Shown here: positions 1 through 10,651 of the stretch, in pieces
Layout: each line of letters opens with the position of its first letter
Position numbering within the stretch: the first letter of the stretch is position 1
NCBI GenBank assembly: GCA_000310025.1
Contig: FN649726.1
Coordinates: 489,585 to 549,499 of the forward strand
Length of the DNA stretch: 59,915 nt
Direction: 5' to 3'
Origin: Ectocarpus siliculosus
Taxonomy: Eukaryota; Sar; Phaeophyceae; Ectocarpales; Ectocarpaceae
Position numbers and translations under genes: made by a program
Notes under the pieces: generated by a model
The model's input: the letters and a program-made list of their open reading frames with translations, nothing else
Told to the model about the DNA's origin: nothing
Database searches by the model: none

Positions 1-30
1 GGGGAGGAACACCCCCCCCCCCCCCCCCCC

Positions 31-160
31 CCGGTGTTTGCCGTCGGGGTTTGGGTTTTCGTCGCTTGGCAACGACGTTGTAAAACAACCCGCCCCCCCC
101 CCCGATTTTTGCCATCGGGGTTGGGTTGTCGTCGCTTGACAACGACGGTGTAAAACAAGC
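31..160. repeat. Two-unit tandem repeat with poly-C tracts
   Basis: Two similar units of about 70 bp lie in tandem. Each contains a TTGCCRTCGGGG core, then GTCGTCGCTTG-CAACGACG and GTAAAACAA. Each is preceded by a long poly-C run (11-32 and about 91-103). No coding sense is seen. Confidence 0.6.
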
Positions 161-782
161 CGATCACTTCGTCAGCTCGGCATCCAGGTTACCGCTTTTT
201 TGCTCTTTGTCTTTTTTCTTGTTTTTTGCGGTAGCCATGAACGGTGGTGGAATAGATCATGTTGTGCGGGGTCGAGAACCGTCACTCCGCGCAAAGGGGA
301 TAGTCGCACCACGTTGAGTTAAAATGGTAAAGCATCCTCGAGGCAGTTACACAGTGATTACAACTGTCTCTGGCAGTGAAAGTACCAGAAAATAAATTAA
401 GTCATACGCAGCTGTCATCCGTACCCTAGGAAGTAAGCACAAGATGCCGAACAACCTTAGCAGGATGCAGCTCACCCTTCATGCGACTCGCCGAATACCT
501 CACGGCGCTTCGGGCTTGGTGATGTGAGAGCCTGGCCCGGTGAGAACCCGGCGTGCTCCGTCCCGGCTTTGTAGGGATGCGAGGTCAATGGTCTAACGAC
601 TACGGCATGCACGACTATGAGTACCCCCCCCCCCTCCTCCCCCAATACCATGCTGAATTCCCCTATTCAATGCACATTGCGGGCCTCCCTCTGCCGCCTG
701 GCCGGCAAACCCTTACCGTTCTCGCCCCCTGCAGTGAATATTTTAAGGCTGCATTGTGCCGTCCTCTGATGTTGAGGCGCAG
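161..782. other. No recognised gene; probable intron or upstream sequence
   Basis: I see no recognisable exon here. The next exon to the right opens at an acceptor, so this stretch is most likely intron of the same gene. The N-terminal half expected for a CER1/WAX2 protein (membrane fatty-acid hydroxylase with histidine boxes) is not found here and should lie further left, outside the window. Confidence 0.4.
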
Positions 783-1054
783 GTGTGCTGATCAACTACC
801 CCTCGCCGCACTTCCTGCCCCGCGGGACGGTTTTCCGCTTCTCTTTTGGCAGGCTTGTTCACGGCAACACCCTCACGGCCGCCGTCGTGGCGGAAAACGT
901 CAAGGCGGCCGTCGCCGCATATCCAGTCGCTGCCGCCGCTGCTGAGGCGACCTCCTCGGATAATACCGCCACTGGTACCGGCGATCCCCCTGAGTGCACC
1001 AGCACCGGCAACAGCAACACACCTTGCGTGTTCTTGACCGGGGCTACGTCAAAG
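783..1054 (+). CDS. Exon 1 seen: start of WAX2-like C-terminal domain
   Basis: The acceptor is GCGCAG at 777-782 and the donor is AAAG|GTATCC. The frame reads VLINYPSPHFLP, then LVHGNTLTAAVV, an Ala/Thr-rich loop and VFLTGATSK at the end. It ends in phase 0 and joins exon 2 to give the dinucleotide-binding-like stretch GATSKVGRAVAL. The family normally has a short link between HGNTLTAAV and VFLTGATSK; here it is expanded by about 40 low-complexity residues. Confidence 0.75.
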
Positions 1055-1647
1055 GTATCCCTATCACAACCACGGGGCCACCGGATGGAGTATGTTTAGC
1101 TGTATTCACCCCTGCGCAACAGCGCCGATCGATTTGCGCACCACTAGCAGCGATTTCGCACTTATTATGTCGGCCTCCCCCCTTGAGGTTGTCTGTTTTT
1201 TCATGTTCTATTTCTTGTCCATCTCGGTCTCCGCCCTTCTGTGTGTCTTGTCTGCTTGTCTGTCCGACCGTCCGTCCCTCTGTCTCTTCATCTCTGTGTG
1301 TCTGTCCGTGTCTCTGCACCCTCCAAAGACAGCTTGAATTGCGGGTTATCGCACCCTTGCTGGAGCAATGTGATGAATCACATGTTTCACACGGGTGTAG
1401 TCTCAACCCGTGCTGCTCATTTTAGCGTCATCGTTTACTGATTATCTTCGCTGTGTGTACCACTGTGGATCGCGTCGTACCTTTCCTCTCTGCGAACACT
1501 GATATTACTGCAGGTGGGGCGTGCTGTGGCTCTGAGGCTAGCGTTGGACGGGTACGACGTCGTGTGCTGCACTTCCTCTGACGAGCGTTTCGCGTGTCTC
1601 GTGCGGGAGCTGGCTTCGCTGCAACAACAACAACAGGAGCAGGAGCA

Positions 1648-1699
<52 letters not shown>

Positions 1700-4600
1700 A
1701 CGGGGGTGAAGAACAGAGCCGGGGAGCTGAAGAGGGCGAGGCGGTTGGACGAGGGAGTCTACTTCAGGCTCTGGGTGGTGGGAAAGTTCGACACTTCCGT
1801 CAGGTGAGAAAACTCAACCCGCTCCTCCCGTGTTTTCGACTGACAGGGTGGTGCCCGCTCTCGGGCGCCGACGGTCCCGTGGCCAGCGGTTTGCTGACAT
1901 GAACAGCCACCACACGAGAGTCCGCCTAACCCAACGCATTGTCTCCCCCGTCTGCTCTCAAGGAAAAGGGTAGCGACAATGGGCACCCACCACGGACTGG
2001 TAGACTAGGACTGCGTGTTCACCCGGACTTTCGTGGGTCTGACTCCCTGTCCACCCCCGCCCGCGCGAAACGTATCGATCTGCTGTGCCCCGCCGTTCCC
2101 GTCCGTGCCAGGCTAAACATTCCCTTGAAAGCATCGGCTGTTGTGTTTGCGGTGCCTTGCCCGTTGGAGGGACATCGGCCTGACGTCACCAGAGTGACCG
2201 GAGGCATCGTGCGGATGGACCTTTCATGCTGCACTCCCCGCCGGTTTCACGTGTTGTTGCCGTTCGATCAGGTAGGAACGCAAAGGCTTCTTGTTTTTTT
2301 GTGGGTTTGGCGTCGGTCAAAGGGTTTCGCAGGTTGAGCTTGACGTTTTGGTGTTGTTTTCTCGACCCCTTGATAAGAACCGCGATAGAAGTTGGTCACG
2401 AGCCGTTCACTCGCCGCCGGCACTCAAAACCGACCATACCGGACATCGACCATGGGGGTTATTACGCCTGCTACCGATTAATGTCTGACGCCCAGACCTC
2501 ATGGAACGAAACCAAAAATGTTGGAACGTGTATTAGACTCGTTGTTTGCGTTAAGTGAGTTTATGTGACTCGTGGCTTACTGACGCCATTTCTCCAACCG
2601 GCAGAAGCCGTAGCGAGGACTTCCCATATTTCACCGAGAGCGACAAACGACAGGGAGCCTTGGAGTGACGAAGTAGAGGCAAAGCTGCTGAACACGAAAG
2701 TTTGGGCGCTCCAGATCTTCTCCCCCACTCAGGCGTGGCGCATCCATCCGTGCTGTTTTGTTCGATGAGCGATGTCTACTTTTCGTACCCTCGGCCTCCT
2801 TGTGTCTTGGTTATCTTTTCTGTAGCTTTACGCCTGCCACGCGGCCGCCATCGTCCACCACCGCATGGGCTGGGCACACCATGAGGTCGGCAAGGTCGAC
2901 GTCGGCCGAATGGCGACCATTCTCAAGGCGGCCGGGGATTGCGGGTTTTCCGTCCCATTTTCGTGGCCCTCGTCTCCTGCTGCTGGTACCACCGCGATCA
3001 CCATCTCCAAGCCACCACGGCACGATGACTTTGTCGGTGGAGTCGAGAGTGGCAACACCACCGACTCCGAAGAACCGGTCGACGAGTACTACTCCGGGGA
3101 GTTCAAGGGGGTTACACGGCCAGGGGAGGGGGGGGTGATGCCTCGGCCCCGTGGCGTCGCCGGTGGCGCCGCACGGTGGCGAGAAGAGGGGGGGGGGTTC
3201 TTGCCCCGGCCTGGTGGGGTGTCGGTGACCACCGGGCGGTCGGGCCACGACAACGGCTGCGGAGGCGGGACCAGTGCGGCCGTGAGCAATGGCGAAGGTG
3301 GAATGCGTAGCCGCACCACGTCCCCAGTGCCAGGGCTAGGACCACCGTCACCTTCGCCGGGAATGCTGCCTAGTGATATCGAGTTCCAGGCGGCAGGGCA
3401 AACCGCCAGGACCCCAGGGATAATGGCTATCTTTCCGAACCAGGCAGGAGTGCAGAAGAAATACCACTGTAACGATGCCGACGTACAAGCGACGACACGG
3501 GCACCGTTCACGGGGCCGAGAGACCCCCAGGACCGAATCCCCGCGACGGGGGCATCGCGGAATGGACTACGGGAAAGCTGCGACGGTATTTCGCCCGCAC
3601 CACCCCCACTTGACACAAGTTGGCGCGAGAGCTCCAAGGAGAGGATCCCTGGTAGTCTTGGCGTGCGAGTGGGTACCGGGGTGTCGGAGATGGATTGTCC
3701 CGCCAGAGGCTATTCCGATGTAGCAGAGCCGCAGCCGCGGCGGCGGCCGCCAGCGTATTGCCGGGTCGTCGTCGTCGGAGGCGGCGCCAGCGGGCTTAGC
3801 GCCGCGGCGTGTTTGAGGGCTCGAGGCGAGGATGGGGTCGTCATCCTAGAGAGGTGGGGAGCGGGGGGCTTTTGTTTTCGAAGATTAAGCTGTGGTCGAT
3901 ATTGCTGATCTGACATCATGAGCTGTCACTGGTGTATATGGACGTTGATGTTCCTGAGAACTATCGGCTCCGTCGGAGGGGTCCAATCTGTGGCCGTGGA
4001 CCAACAGAGCTCCACTTCCCCGTTCCGGCTGGTTCGCGTTGGTTGCTACTGGGCGTCGTGGCCGGTACCCACAACCGTAGAGCATTCTCCGTTCAAATTC
4101 GCCCTCTGTCGAAATGAGCCTAGGGGCTGAGATTAGCTCTCAACAAGCCTGAAATATCGAATCGGTTGCGGCATTAACCACCTTTCAAGGAGACGTTTGA
4201 TCTGGAGCGAGAGGGCGCGGAAATTTCCCACCGGTATTGACGTCCTGCTCGATCACAGGGCTATCTCCACGCTAGCCGCACACATCCATTCCACGCCCCT
4301 CTCTTTCTTGCTTCCTCTTGCCTCGCGGAGCTAGGTCGGAGAGCCTCTGCGGCGCCTGGGCTCGGCAGTACGAGGGACTGCGAATCACGACGAGACGGCG
4401 GCACTGCGGCCTTCCGGGATGGCCTGTCCCGCCCGAAGGCTTCTGCGATAACGGTTGCGCGGATGACATCGCTCCTGCCAACAACACCAACGCCGGGTCC
4501 GGATTTACTATCGACAGCAACAGCAGCAATGACAACCATGCCACCGGCGCCGGCGACGAGATGTCGGCCCAGAGCTTCGTGCGATACTTGCGGGCTTACC

Positions 4601-7600
4601 GCCGACGGTTCGGCCTGGCCGTCTTCACCGAGACCGAGGTCCTTGGAGCGGAGCGAGAGGCGGTGTCGCCGTCGACCCGCCGGGGGAATGCCGGTGCTCG
4701 GGCTGGCGGAATTCAAGTCCGCTTCCGATGGTACTCTATTGTTCCTGGGTATGGGGAGGTTGGGCTTGCCTGTGGCTGGTTGGTGGAACTATATCTGCTT
4801 CCGGACGGTACTTTGTTGTTTGCTTAGTGTGAGGAGTATTGACTTGCGTGTGGCTGACGACACGGCTGTGATCGTGTTGCCTTCATGGCGCCCCCGGTGG
4901 TTATGCGATCGAGGTGTGTATACTCCTCTGTGCTTGATGTCTCGCGCCGTGGTGTCTTCGTGTGCAAAGCATACACACGAAGGGAGAGAAGAAAGGTCGG
5001 TTCCCTGAAGAGCCTGCCCTTGAGACTGTTGGGTTACTCGATGCCTGTCGATCCGCGTAAAGGGACATTGCTAACCTCTCCCTTGACTAGGCCTCCTCTG
5101 CTTTCCCTCCCTCTCGCCTGTTCTTGGTGGTAGGAGAGGCGAAACGGCGGTATCCGTGGTACGTTGTGATCACGTCGTCGTCGCTACGGGAAAGTGTTCA
5201 TCCCCGAGAATGCCTTCCACGGTGTTGGAGAACCTCCGAGGCTTCTCCGGGGAGGTGAGGGGGATTCATATTGGGCTGCCTGGTTGTTGTTGTTGATGAT
5301 GATGATGATATTTGCTGCTCAAGCTGTTATCGTTGTTTTCCTTTCTAGCGGTTGTTACCGTTGTTGACGCGTTAGCGTGCCCCCCCCCCCCCCAACCGCC
5401 CGTATACATTTCCTAAACACGCTGCTCCAGGTTTTTCACTCGAGTGAAGCCAAGGCCCTAGCATCGAGGGCGGCCAGCGGCGGCGGCATCTGCATCGTCG
5501 GCATGGGTAACAGCGCGTGTGATCTCGCAGTGGGTGAGCTAAGGCAGAAGCACGCTGTGTTTCGACATTTAGCAGCAAACCGTCTCGACGGTTTAGTTTT
5601 TGTAGAATGTTCTCTTTGGCCCAGAATATCATCATGTGATACACCATGTGTAACGCGGAAACCAGCAGAGCAAGGACGCGTCGTTGTAGGGATTTCCAGT
5701 TTGCAATTACAGAACTCGCTGGCATTTAGTTTGCTTTCAATCCGCATGTAGACACGAATCCAAGGTACAACAAACCGACCATATTTCAGTCAAGGGTAAC
5801 TCGTTGCCGTTCCTCCCCGCATTTAAACTTCTGACACGGAGCCCGCCGCAGCACGTCGCTTGCATGCCTGCTAGATATGATCGATTCTCTCTCCCTCATG
5901 ACTGCGCAAATGAACCCCGCTCGACCCACATCAGCTCTTCTGGCCAACGGCCTAGACAGAGTTCACATCTCCACGAGGTCGGCACCTCCGATCATCATGC
6001 GGCAGTGGGGTCCGCTCTCCTTGGAGTGGGTTTCCAGGTGCGTGTTGGGATGTTCACACTGGGGATAGGGGCGTTGGGGAGGAACGAAAAACGGTCTCTG
6101 TGGTCCACACTCTTGGTGCAAGTTACGGCTTCACGGCACGTCGTCAGGCATACGTTGTACGACACCCGCGGTTTTGAAGCACAACGTCGCCTAGTCTCCG
6201 TCTATCTCGACGATGTCTTCAAGCCCGTTTCACGTGGCGTCGTGCGAACGTTTTTCTCGAAAACGGTTAGTTTGCTTTCGCCTCTCGGGCTAGCGCGGCC
6301 GTCCTGTTTGTGAGAGGTTGGCTCATCGTTGTTTGGCTCTTGTCGTCCGAAGGTGCTGGTGGTGTTGGTGGTGGTGTTGTCCTCACGTTAAAAACCCTTC
6401 CGGTCTCGTTCTCAGTGCATTTTGATATCGTCGGTACTGGTCCAACTGGCGCGGACGTGTTGCATGGTCACACAGGCCAACGAAGCAACACCCTTCAACT
6501 CCAAGGTAACAGCAAAACGAAACCCCGAACGATTGCCTTGCGACGCGAATGAAATTGGAGAGACAGAAATGGCGTTACAGTCGACCGCTACACACACAAC
6601 CAATTATATCGCGACTTCCCCGCCCACCCATCATCGCCTCGAATCACTCCCCGGAACGGAAAGAGCGGTGCAATTCTTACCGGCTCGGGCGATCGACAAG
6701 GTGCTGTCGATGTTTGCGGCCGCCAAGTGGGGCAGGGGCTGGAGGGATAGGGTGTTTCCACCCGGCGTGCGGCAGACCTGGAGTGCGTGCTCCTCCAACC
6801 GGGTACCTTGCATCGACAAGGTTGGTTTTTGCGCCTGTGTTCATGGACATCCACTTCGGCTCGCCTAAGAATCCTAGGTTTTCAGCCGGCAGCAGGGAAA
6901 TGCCTGTTGGTTTTAGGACCCTGTTACTTTTTTTTTCTTTTTTTCACTTCAAATCCGCGCTCACAGCACTAGGGCCGTTTACTCCAACCCGTGGTCACAC
7001 AGAAGAGCCCCTCTCTACCCTCGCCTCCTGCGGTACTTTGCCTTCGATTTTTAATGCGAGAAGAGTTCAGCAGTCTCTTCCCTCTGTGTACACACGAACT
7101 AGCGCTATCCACTAGGCCAGGAGCGGAAGCGAGAGAAAAACTCACTTTTCAAGAAAAGCTCGCTTACGCCGGGATTCGAACCCCCGACCTGACCTCTAGA
7201 AGGTTTTGAGGATACCAACTAGCCTCTGTGTACACACGAACTAGCGCCAGCGCTATCCACTAGGCCAGGAGCGGAGCGAGAGAAAAACACACTTTGCAAG
7301 AAAAGCTCGCTTACGCCGGGATTCGAACCCCCGACCTGACCTCTAGAAGGTTTCGAGGATACCGACTAGACCACCGGGGCGACCGGCTGTAGTTCGAGAC
7401 CCTAGTTCCCACGGTACAATATGGAGCATCGTTTTTGGTGTCGTTTGGGTTTTGGTAATGCATACGAACGATGAAAGTCGAGGCCATCGGTTTCTGTGTA
7501 GGCGTACGTCTCTCAATCTCTTGTTCAGTTCCCCGCGCAGCTCGATCCAAAGAGTAACGGCTCGCGCCCCAAGGCTTCCATTTCACTCGCGACGTGAGCA

Positions 7601-10600
7601 CGTAGTATTCACTCTGCGGGCTTTTCGGTTTCATTTTTGGGTGTTCCTTATGCTGGGCTGGCGTTTTCCGTGATCGACGGACACTTTTTTCTCTCCGTTT
7701 GAAAAGCGTAGGACAACGGGCACAACCGGATAGAAGCAAGTTCCGGCTGCAACCTGAAGACTACAACAGCGCAGCAGTTTTAGATAGAAGTCGGGATTGG
7801 ACAAATCGTCAATAATAATCCTTGTGGCCAACATTATCTCATCAACTATCCTTCCTGCTTGCTGCGGGTCTGAGAACCACCTCGCCCTTGGCGCCCCCAG
7901 GCAGGTAAAGCGTGACATCTGGGCAAAGATTCTGACAGCTATGCATTCCCGATTCCCTTGCCAGCAATAAAATTTGGGATCCCGATGCCAACAGCCACCT
8001 GTTCCCCCTACCCACCCCCACCAGAGGTGGAGCTCCGATCGATTCTTTAAGCGCAACCATACAGTCCAATATTGCTGCGGGATGCTACCTTTAGCTGAAT
8101 GCAGCAGCTCACTTGACCTTTGCATCGCCGGCCCCTCGAGCACCTGTAGGGTATAATAGTATCGTAAACAACACAAGGTTACGCACCCCCTGGACCGATT
8201 TTCGCAGCTCGGTTACTCCACGACGAAGAGGATTCGCAAACGAAACGATACGTTTTGGGAGAGCTCGCGACCAGACGGCTTCAACGCCGCCGTTTTCGGC
8301 GCTGCGACTCTTTCTGCTGTTGATAAATCGAGCTATGAAAATAGGTCCAGGGGGTGTGTTATCCTGTATCCTGTACAGTATTCGTATCGCGACAGAACGT
8401 ACGTCACACTCTGACATGGTATCTTTTTTCGTGTTTGTTCTCCGCTACCCATGGCCATCGCGATCCCGAAGGGAAGCCTCGTCCCGTCGCTGCTGAGCGG
8501 CAGGATAAAGGTGCACGGGCCGATCGACTGGGCCAACGGGAAGACGCTGCGGTTCAGGCACTCGGGTGAATATCCTTGCCTCAGTGACGGTGCTGTCGGT
8601 TCGTGTCAAACTACAGTAGCTGTACGCGCAACTCACCTAACAACCTCTCCCTTTTTTTTTTGGTCTGTGTGGTGACCCAACATCGACTATATAGGTTTGA
8701 GTAAAGGAGATTGGACTAAGCGCCTGTTACTTCGGCCAAGTTAAACGGTTTTGTGTCTACTTTCGCCTCAATTTCTAAACCCCCAGAATCGCGAGTGGTG
8801 ACGCGTTCTGTTTCGAAACCATCTTCCTTATATTCCTTGAAGGTTTTGGAGCTATCGTCTCGATATCCCCGACTCTCTGTCGCAGTTTTAACTATTCGAA
8901 TCCGCCTCCCTTCTGCCCGGGGGGTTGGCCCCGAGACCCAGACATATTATTTATGCTGTGATTTGTTCGAGACTAGAGAGAGAGAGAGAGAATTCCGTCA
9001 AGAAGGCTAGTGCCACGAAGAGAGCCGACGTAGCACGCTTGACACCAACAGCTTATAGTCTACGAGGGGATCAAACCAATAAGCCTTGGACCTCAAGCCG
9101 AGGGCAAGCCTTGGACCTCAAGCCGAGGGCATGCAGGTGTGTGGGGGTCCGCAGACGCGTGAGGGTTCGCATCCTGCACATGCCCCTGCGCGAGCGAAAC
9201 CACGTCATGAATATTTTTGTTTTGCTGTTTGGACGGCAGTAAGACATTAGGTGAAAAATTGCCTTCACGCACCTCTCCCTCGCGGGATGAATGGCCGGCG
9301 TAAAGTATTGCCGGCCCTGGCGCAGTGCTGTTGGTTGGTGGTGGCGGTGGTAGCATATTCTCGACCGGAAGCATTTGTGCGCGTGTCGTGTATGGGCGTC
9401 GTTTCTTCGAACAATCGTGTGTGTTGCCGTGAAAACAAACGTGCATTTAACGACAGGAGGCCAAACTGCTACTTACCGATAACCCCCCGCTGCGTACCGC
9501 AACGTGTTTTGCCTACGAATGCAGGGGCAACGGTTCCCTTCGAGACCGTGATCCTTGCAACGGGGTTCGACTCCAGCGTCCACGGGTGGCTGGAACCCAG
9601 CGCCCTCGACGAGGGCGTCCGAAGTGGAGTTGTACATACGGTTGGATTCGACAACGGCAGGTAAGGGGGCCCGAACGATGCCAGCGCGACCTCCCAGCCG
9701 CTAGCACCGTCTGGAAAGTGGTGAATTTGAAGTACCTTTTGTTGCAAGCGTGAAAACCCTGAGAGCCCCCCGAGCTTTCGGCGTATAGCACGCGTCTAGG
9801 CCCCGTGGGGGGGTTACCACACACCCGGAGCGTGTTGTGGGACAATCGCTTGGGCCTGCGCGCCCTCGGATGCAATTTCATTTGGCGGAGGCAAGCAAGA
9901 CGCGCTTCTAGCAGCCACCGTCTAATTCATCGTGGGATGGGTACGAAGCATAGTCTAGACTACGTGCCCGCCTAGACACACGCCCGCCTAGACACCGCCT
10001 TGTTGGCGAATCAACTTGGCCATTTCGGCGAGCATGCCCTTGTCTAGGGAGTTGCCACCCGTCATCTGCCCTTGTCGCTCAGTTGATTCGTCGTTGTCGT
10101 TCCGCGCTGCCGATGGTACGATATCCACCGGAAGGTTTTGGCTTTGCCATTTACGACCTTTTTTTTTCTGTAAGCTCGCCTTCTTCACGCCTCACTCTCT
10201 AATATCGCTGCACTGCAGTCAATTCACCCGCTACAGTGCTCTATGGCCATCCCTGCGAGATTTTCACCTTCTTCAACTGCTGTACACGGCTCGTCGGCTG
10301 GCTGTTGTGCTTTACTGAGTTGTACGAGAATCGTAAGCCGCAAAGTGCCTTGATGAGTTGGTTCCATTCTCCCCTGCTCGTTGGCATGCTCGGTGCGGTT
10401 TGTGGAACTAGTGACGCTCTCGTTGCAGCGCCCGCTTGGTGGCTCTGTCTAGTGTATCGTCGAAGAGCTATCTGCGCTACAATTTCACTGACACTGCAGT
10501 GCTTGACAATAATCACTGCCTTGACACCTGTCACCGGCACCGCGTACGACGCAGGGCACTCCTGCCGCTCAGACAGATCGGCACCGATGCGCGGCGACTT

Positions 10601-10651
10601 GCTGCTCGAATCGCGCCGCGCTCCCGACGTCTCCGCCCCGTGACGCTGTGA
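783..10651 (+). CDS. CER1/WAX2-type C-terminal domain fused to flavin-containing monooxygenase (12 exons, 5' partial)
   Basis: Twelve exons join with matching phases into about 950 codons ending at TGA 10649-10651. Exons 1-4 carry the C-terminal domain of the CER1/CER3/WAX2 wax/alkane family: HGNTLTAAVV, VFLTGATSK joined to VGRAVAL, SDERF, LWVVGKF, then ACHAAAIVHH and GWAHHEVGKVDV. A Pro/Gly/Arg-rich linker of about 250 residues follows. Exons 4-12 then give an FMO: GGGASG FAD motif, CGAW, VVVATGK, FSGEVFHSS (FMO-type FxGxxxH), GMGNSA NADPH motif, VHISTRS, VILATGF and LLPLRQIG. In plants the first domain acts in very-long-chain alkane formation at the ER; FMOs oxygenate soft nucleophiles or carbonyls using NADPH and O2. 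The joined function is not known to me. The true start is not visible; two genes misjoined is the main alternative, but exon 4 carries both domains in one open frame. Confidence 0.8.
1514..1803 (+). CDS. Exon 2: WAX2-like domain with poly-glutamine insert
   Basis: The acceptor is TACTGCAG and the donor is CGTCAG|GTGAGA (ends in phase 2). It encodes VGRAVALRLALDGYDV, SSDERF and, after a glutamine-rich run, YFRLWVVGKFD. These are in the order seen in CER1/CER3-type proteins (GATSKxGRAxAL, then STERF, then WxVGK). Confidence 0.8.
1619..1699 (+). repeat. CAA/CAG microsatellite coding for poly-Q
   Basis: CAACAACAACAGGAG units grade into about 16 pure CAG codons and end in CAA. The tract is in frame inside exon 2, in the loop between the SDERF and LWVVGK motifs. 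It should vary in length between individuals. Confidence 0.9.
2193..2271 (+). CDS. Exon 3: short WAX2-like exon
   Basis: The acceptor is CACCAG and the donor is GATCAG|GTAGGA. It begins with one base that completes the AG carried from exon 2, and ends in phase 0. The frame is GGIVRMDLSCCTPRRFHVLLPFDQ-like and open throughout. It is placed mainly by phase and position between two clear WAX2-domain exons. Confidence 0.55.
2826..3853 (+). CDS. Exon 4: end of WAX2-like domain, linker and FMO FAD-binding motif
   Basis: The acceptor is TTCTGTAG and the donor is GAGAG|GTGGGG. The first 45 codons (LYACHAAAIVHH, GWAHHEVGKVDVGRM) match the end of the CER1/WAX2 domain. About 250 codons of Gly/Pro/Arg-rich, acidic-patched linker follow. 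Then comes VVVVGGGASGLSAAA, the FAD-binding beta-alpha-beta of an FMO, ending in VILER. This single open exon is the physical evidence for the fusion. Confidence 0.8.
4335..4730 (+). CDS. Exon 5: FMO
   Basis: The acceptor is GAGCTAG. The joined codon gives VILER-SESLCGAWARQYEGLRI, the usual FMO stretch after the FAD motif (GGxW, then YxGLxxxT). Later FVRYLRAYRRRFGL corresponds to the YLxxYxxxFxL segment. An Asn/Ser-rich insert lies between. The donor is taken as CGATG|GTACTC; GG|GTATGG 16 bases on also keeps the frame. Confidence 0.75.
5134..5254 (+). CDS. Exon 6: FMO first ATG motif
   Basis: The acceptor is GGTGGTAG and the donor is GGGGAG|GTGAGG. The reading is GETAVSVVRCDHVVVATGK, then a segment ending LRGFSGE. 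VVVATGK is the conserved strand of FMOs. FSGE continues across the splice into VFHSS to make the FMO fingerprint FxGxxxH. It has no start codon, so ORF scans miss it. Confidence 0.8.
5431..5533 (+). CDS. Exon 7: FMO NADPH-binding motif
   Basis: The acceptor is GCTCCAG and the donor is GCAGTGG|GTGAGC. The reading is VFHSSEAKAL, then GGGICIVGMGNSACDLAV. GMGNSA is the GxGxSA NADPH-binding turn. The final aromatic of the FxGxxxHxxx(Y/F) fingerprint is replaced by Ala. Confidence 0.85.
5956..6037 (+). CDS. Exon 8: FMO
   Basis: The acceptor is GGCCTAG and the donor is TTCCAG|GTGCGT. With the carried G it reads D-RVHISTRSAPPIIMRQWG. The VxISTRS segment follows the NADPH motif in FMOs. It ends in phase 2. 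Confidence 0.7.
6664..6820 (+). CDS. Exon 9: FMO middle region
   Basis: Open frame AVQFLPARAIDKVLSMFAAA, continuing to PCIDK. The donor is GACAAG|GTTGGT. The acceptor GGAAAG at 6658-6663 is weak and chosen because it keeps the phase; the exon could start a little further upstream. Confidence 0.5.
7080..7390 (-). repeat. Tandem pair of tRNA-derived SINE-like units
   Basis: Two units of about 150 bp are repeated head to tail. On the minus strand each has a pol III A-box-like TGGTCTAGTCGG (or a variant), a B-box GGTTCGAATCC inside a T-arm-like CGGGG-loop-TCCCG, then GCGTAAGCGAGCTTTTCTTG. A second A-box-like GGCCTAGTGGATAGCG lies in the tail. No acceptor stem closes, so a functional tRNA is unlikely. 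The pair sits in the intron between exons 9 and 10 of the FMO gene. Confidence 0.6.
8182..8358. mobile_element. 177-bp MITE with 21-bp terminal inverted repeats and TTA target duplication
   Basis: The ends CGCACCCCCTGGACCGATTTT and, inverted, CACACCCCCTGGACCTATTTT match at 19 of 21 bases. TTA flanks both sides (8179-8181, 8359-8361). A 3-bp TWA duplication is typical of PIF/Harbinger-type elements. It has no coding capacity. A diverged relative is at 19281-19460. Confidence 0.75.
8472..8565 (+). CDS. Exon 10: FMO
   Basis: Reads GSLVPSLLSGRIKVHGPIDW, then ANGKTLRFRHSG. The donor is CTCGG|GTGAAT in phase 1. The VPxxxxxLxxGRIxVxG pattern is the late FMO segment that precedes the second ATG motif. 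The acceptor (CCCGAAG) is weak; a MITE ends 113 bp upstream of it. Confidence 0.65.
8976..8996. repeat. GA microsatellite
   Basis: Short pure (GA)n run inside an FMO-gene intron. Confidence 0.8.
9081..9130. repeat. Perfect 25-bp tandem duplication
   Basis: A 25-bp unit beginning AAGCCTTGGACC occurs twice without change, inside an FMO-gene intron. Confidence 0.9.
9525..9660 (+). CDS. Exon 11: FMO second ATG motif
   Basis: The acceptor is GAATGCAG and the donor is GGCAG|GTAAGG, both strong. The reading is GATVPFETVILATGFDSSVH, then GWLEPSALDEGV. The DxxIxATGF/Y motif is a hallmark of class B flavin monooxygenases. It ends in phase 2. Confidence 0.85.
10555..10651 (+). CDS. Exon 12: FMO C-terminus with stop
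   Basis: The acceptor is TACGACGCAG. The joined AG+G codon gives NGR-ALLPLRQIGTDARRLAARIA, matching the usual FMO end (LPxxxIGxQARxxAxxI). It closes at TGA 10649-10651 after a short Arg-rich tail. Confidence 0.75.

Noticed and set aside
1514-1803. Short-chain dehydrogenase N-terminus (GRAVALRLAL)
   Set aside because: Joined in phase to VFLTGATSK before it and to LWVVGKF and GWAHHEVG after it, the order of the CER1/WAX2 C-terminal domain, not of an SDR.
7129-7385. A real tRNA gene on the minus strand
   Set aside because: B-box and T-arm look good but the 5' and 3' acceptor halves do not pair and the unit is tandemly repeated with a tail; SINE-like is the better reading.
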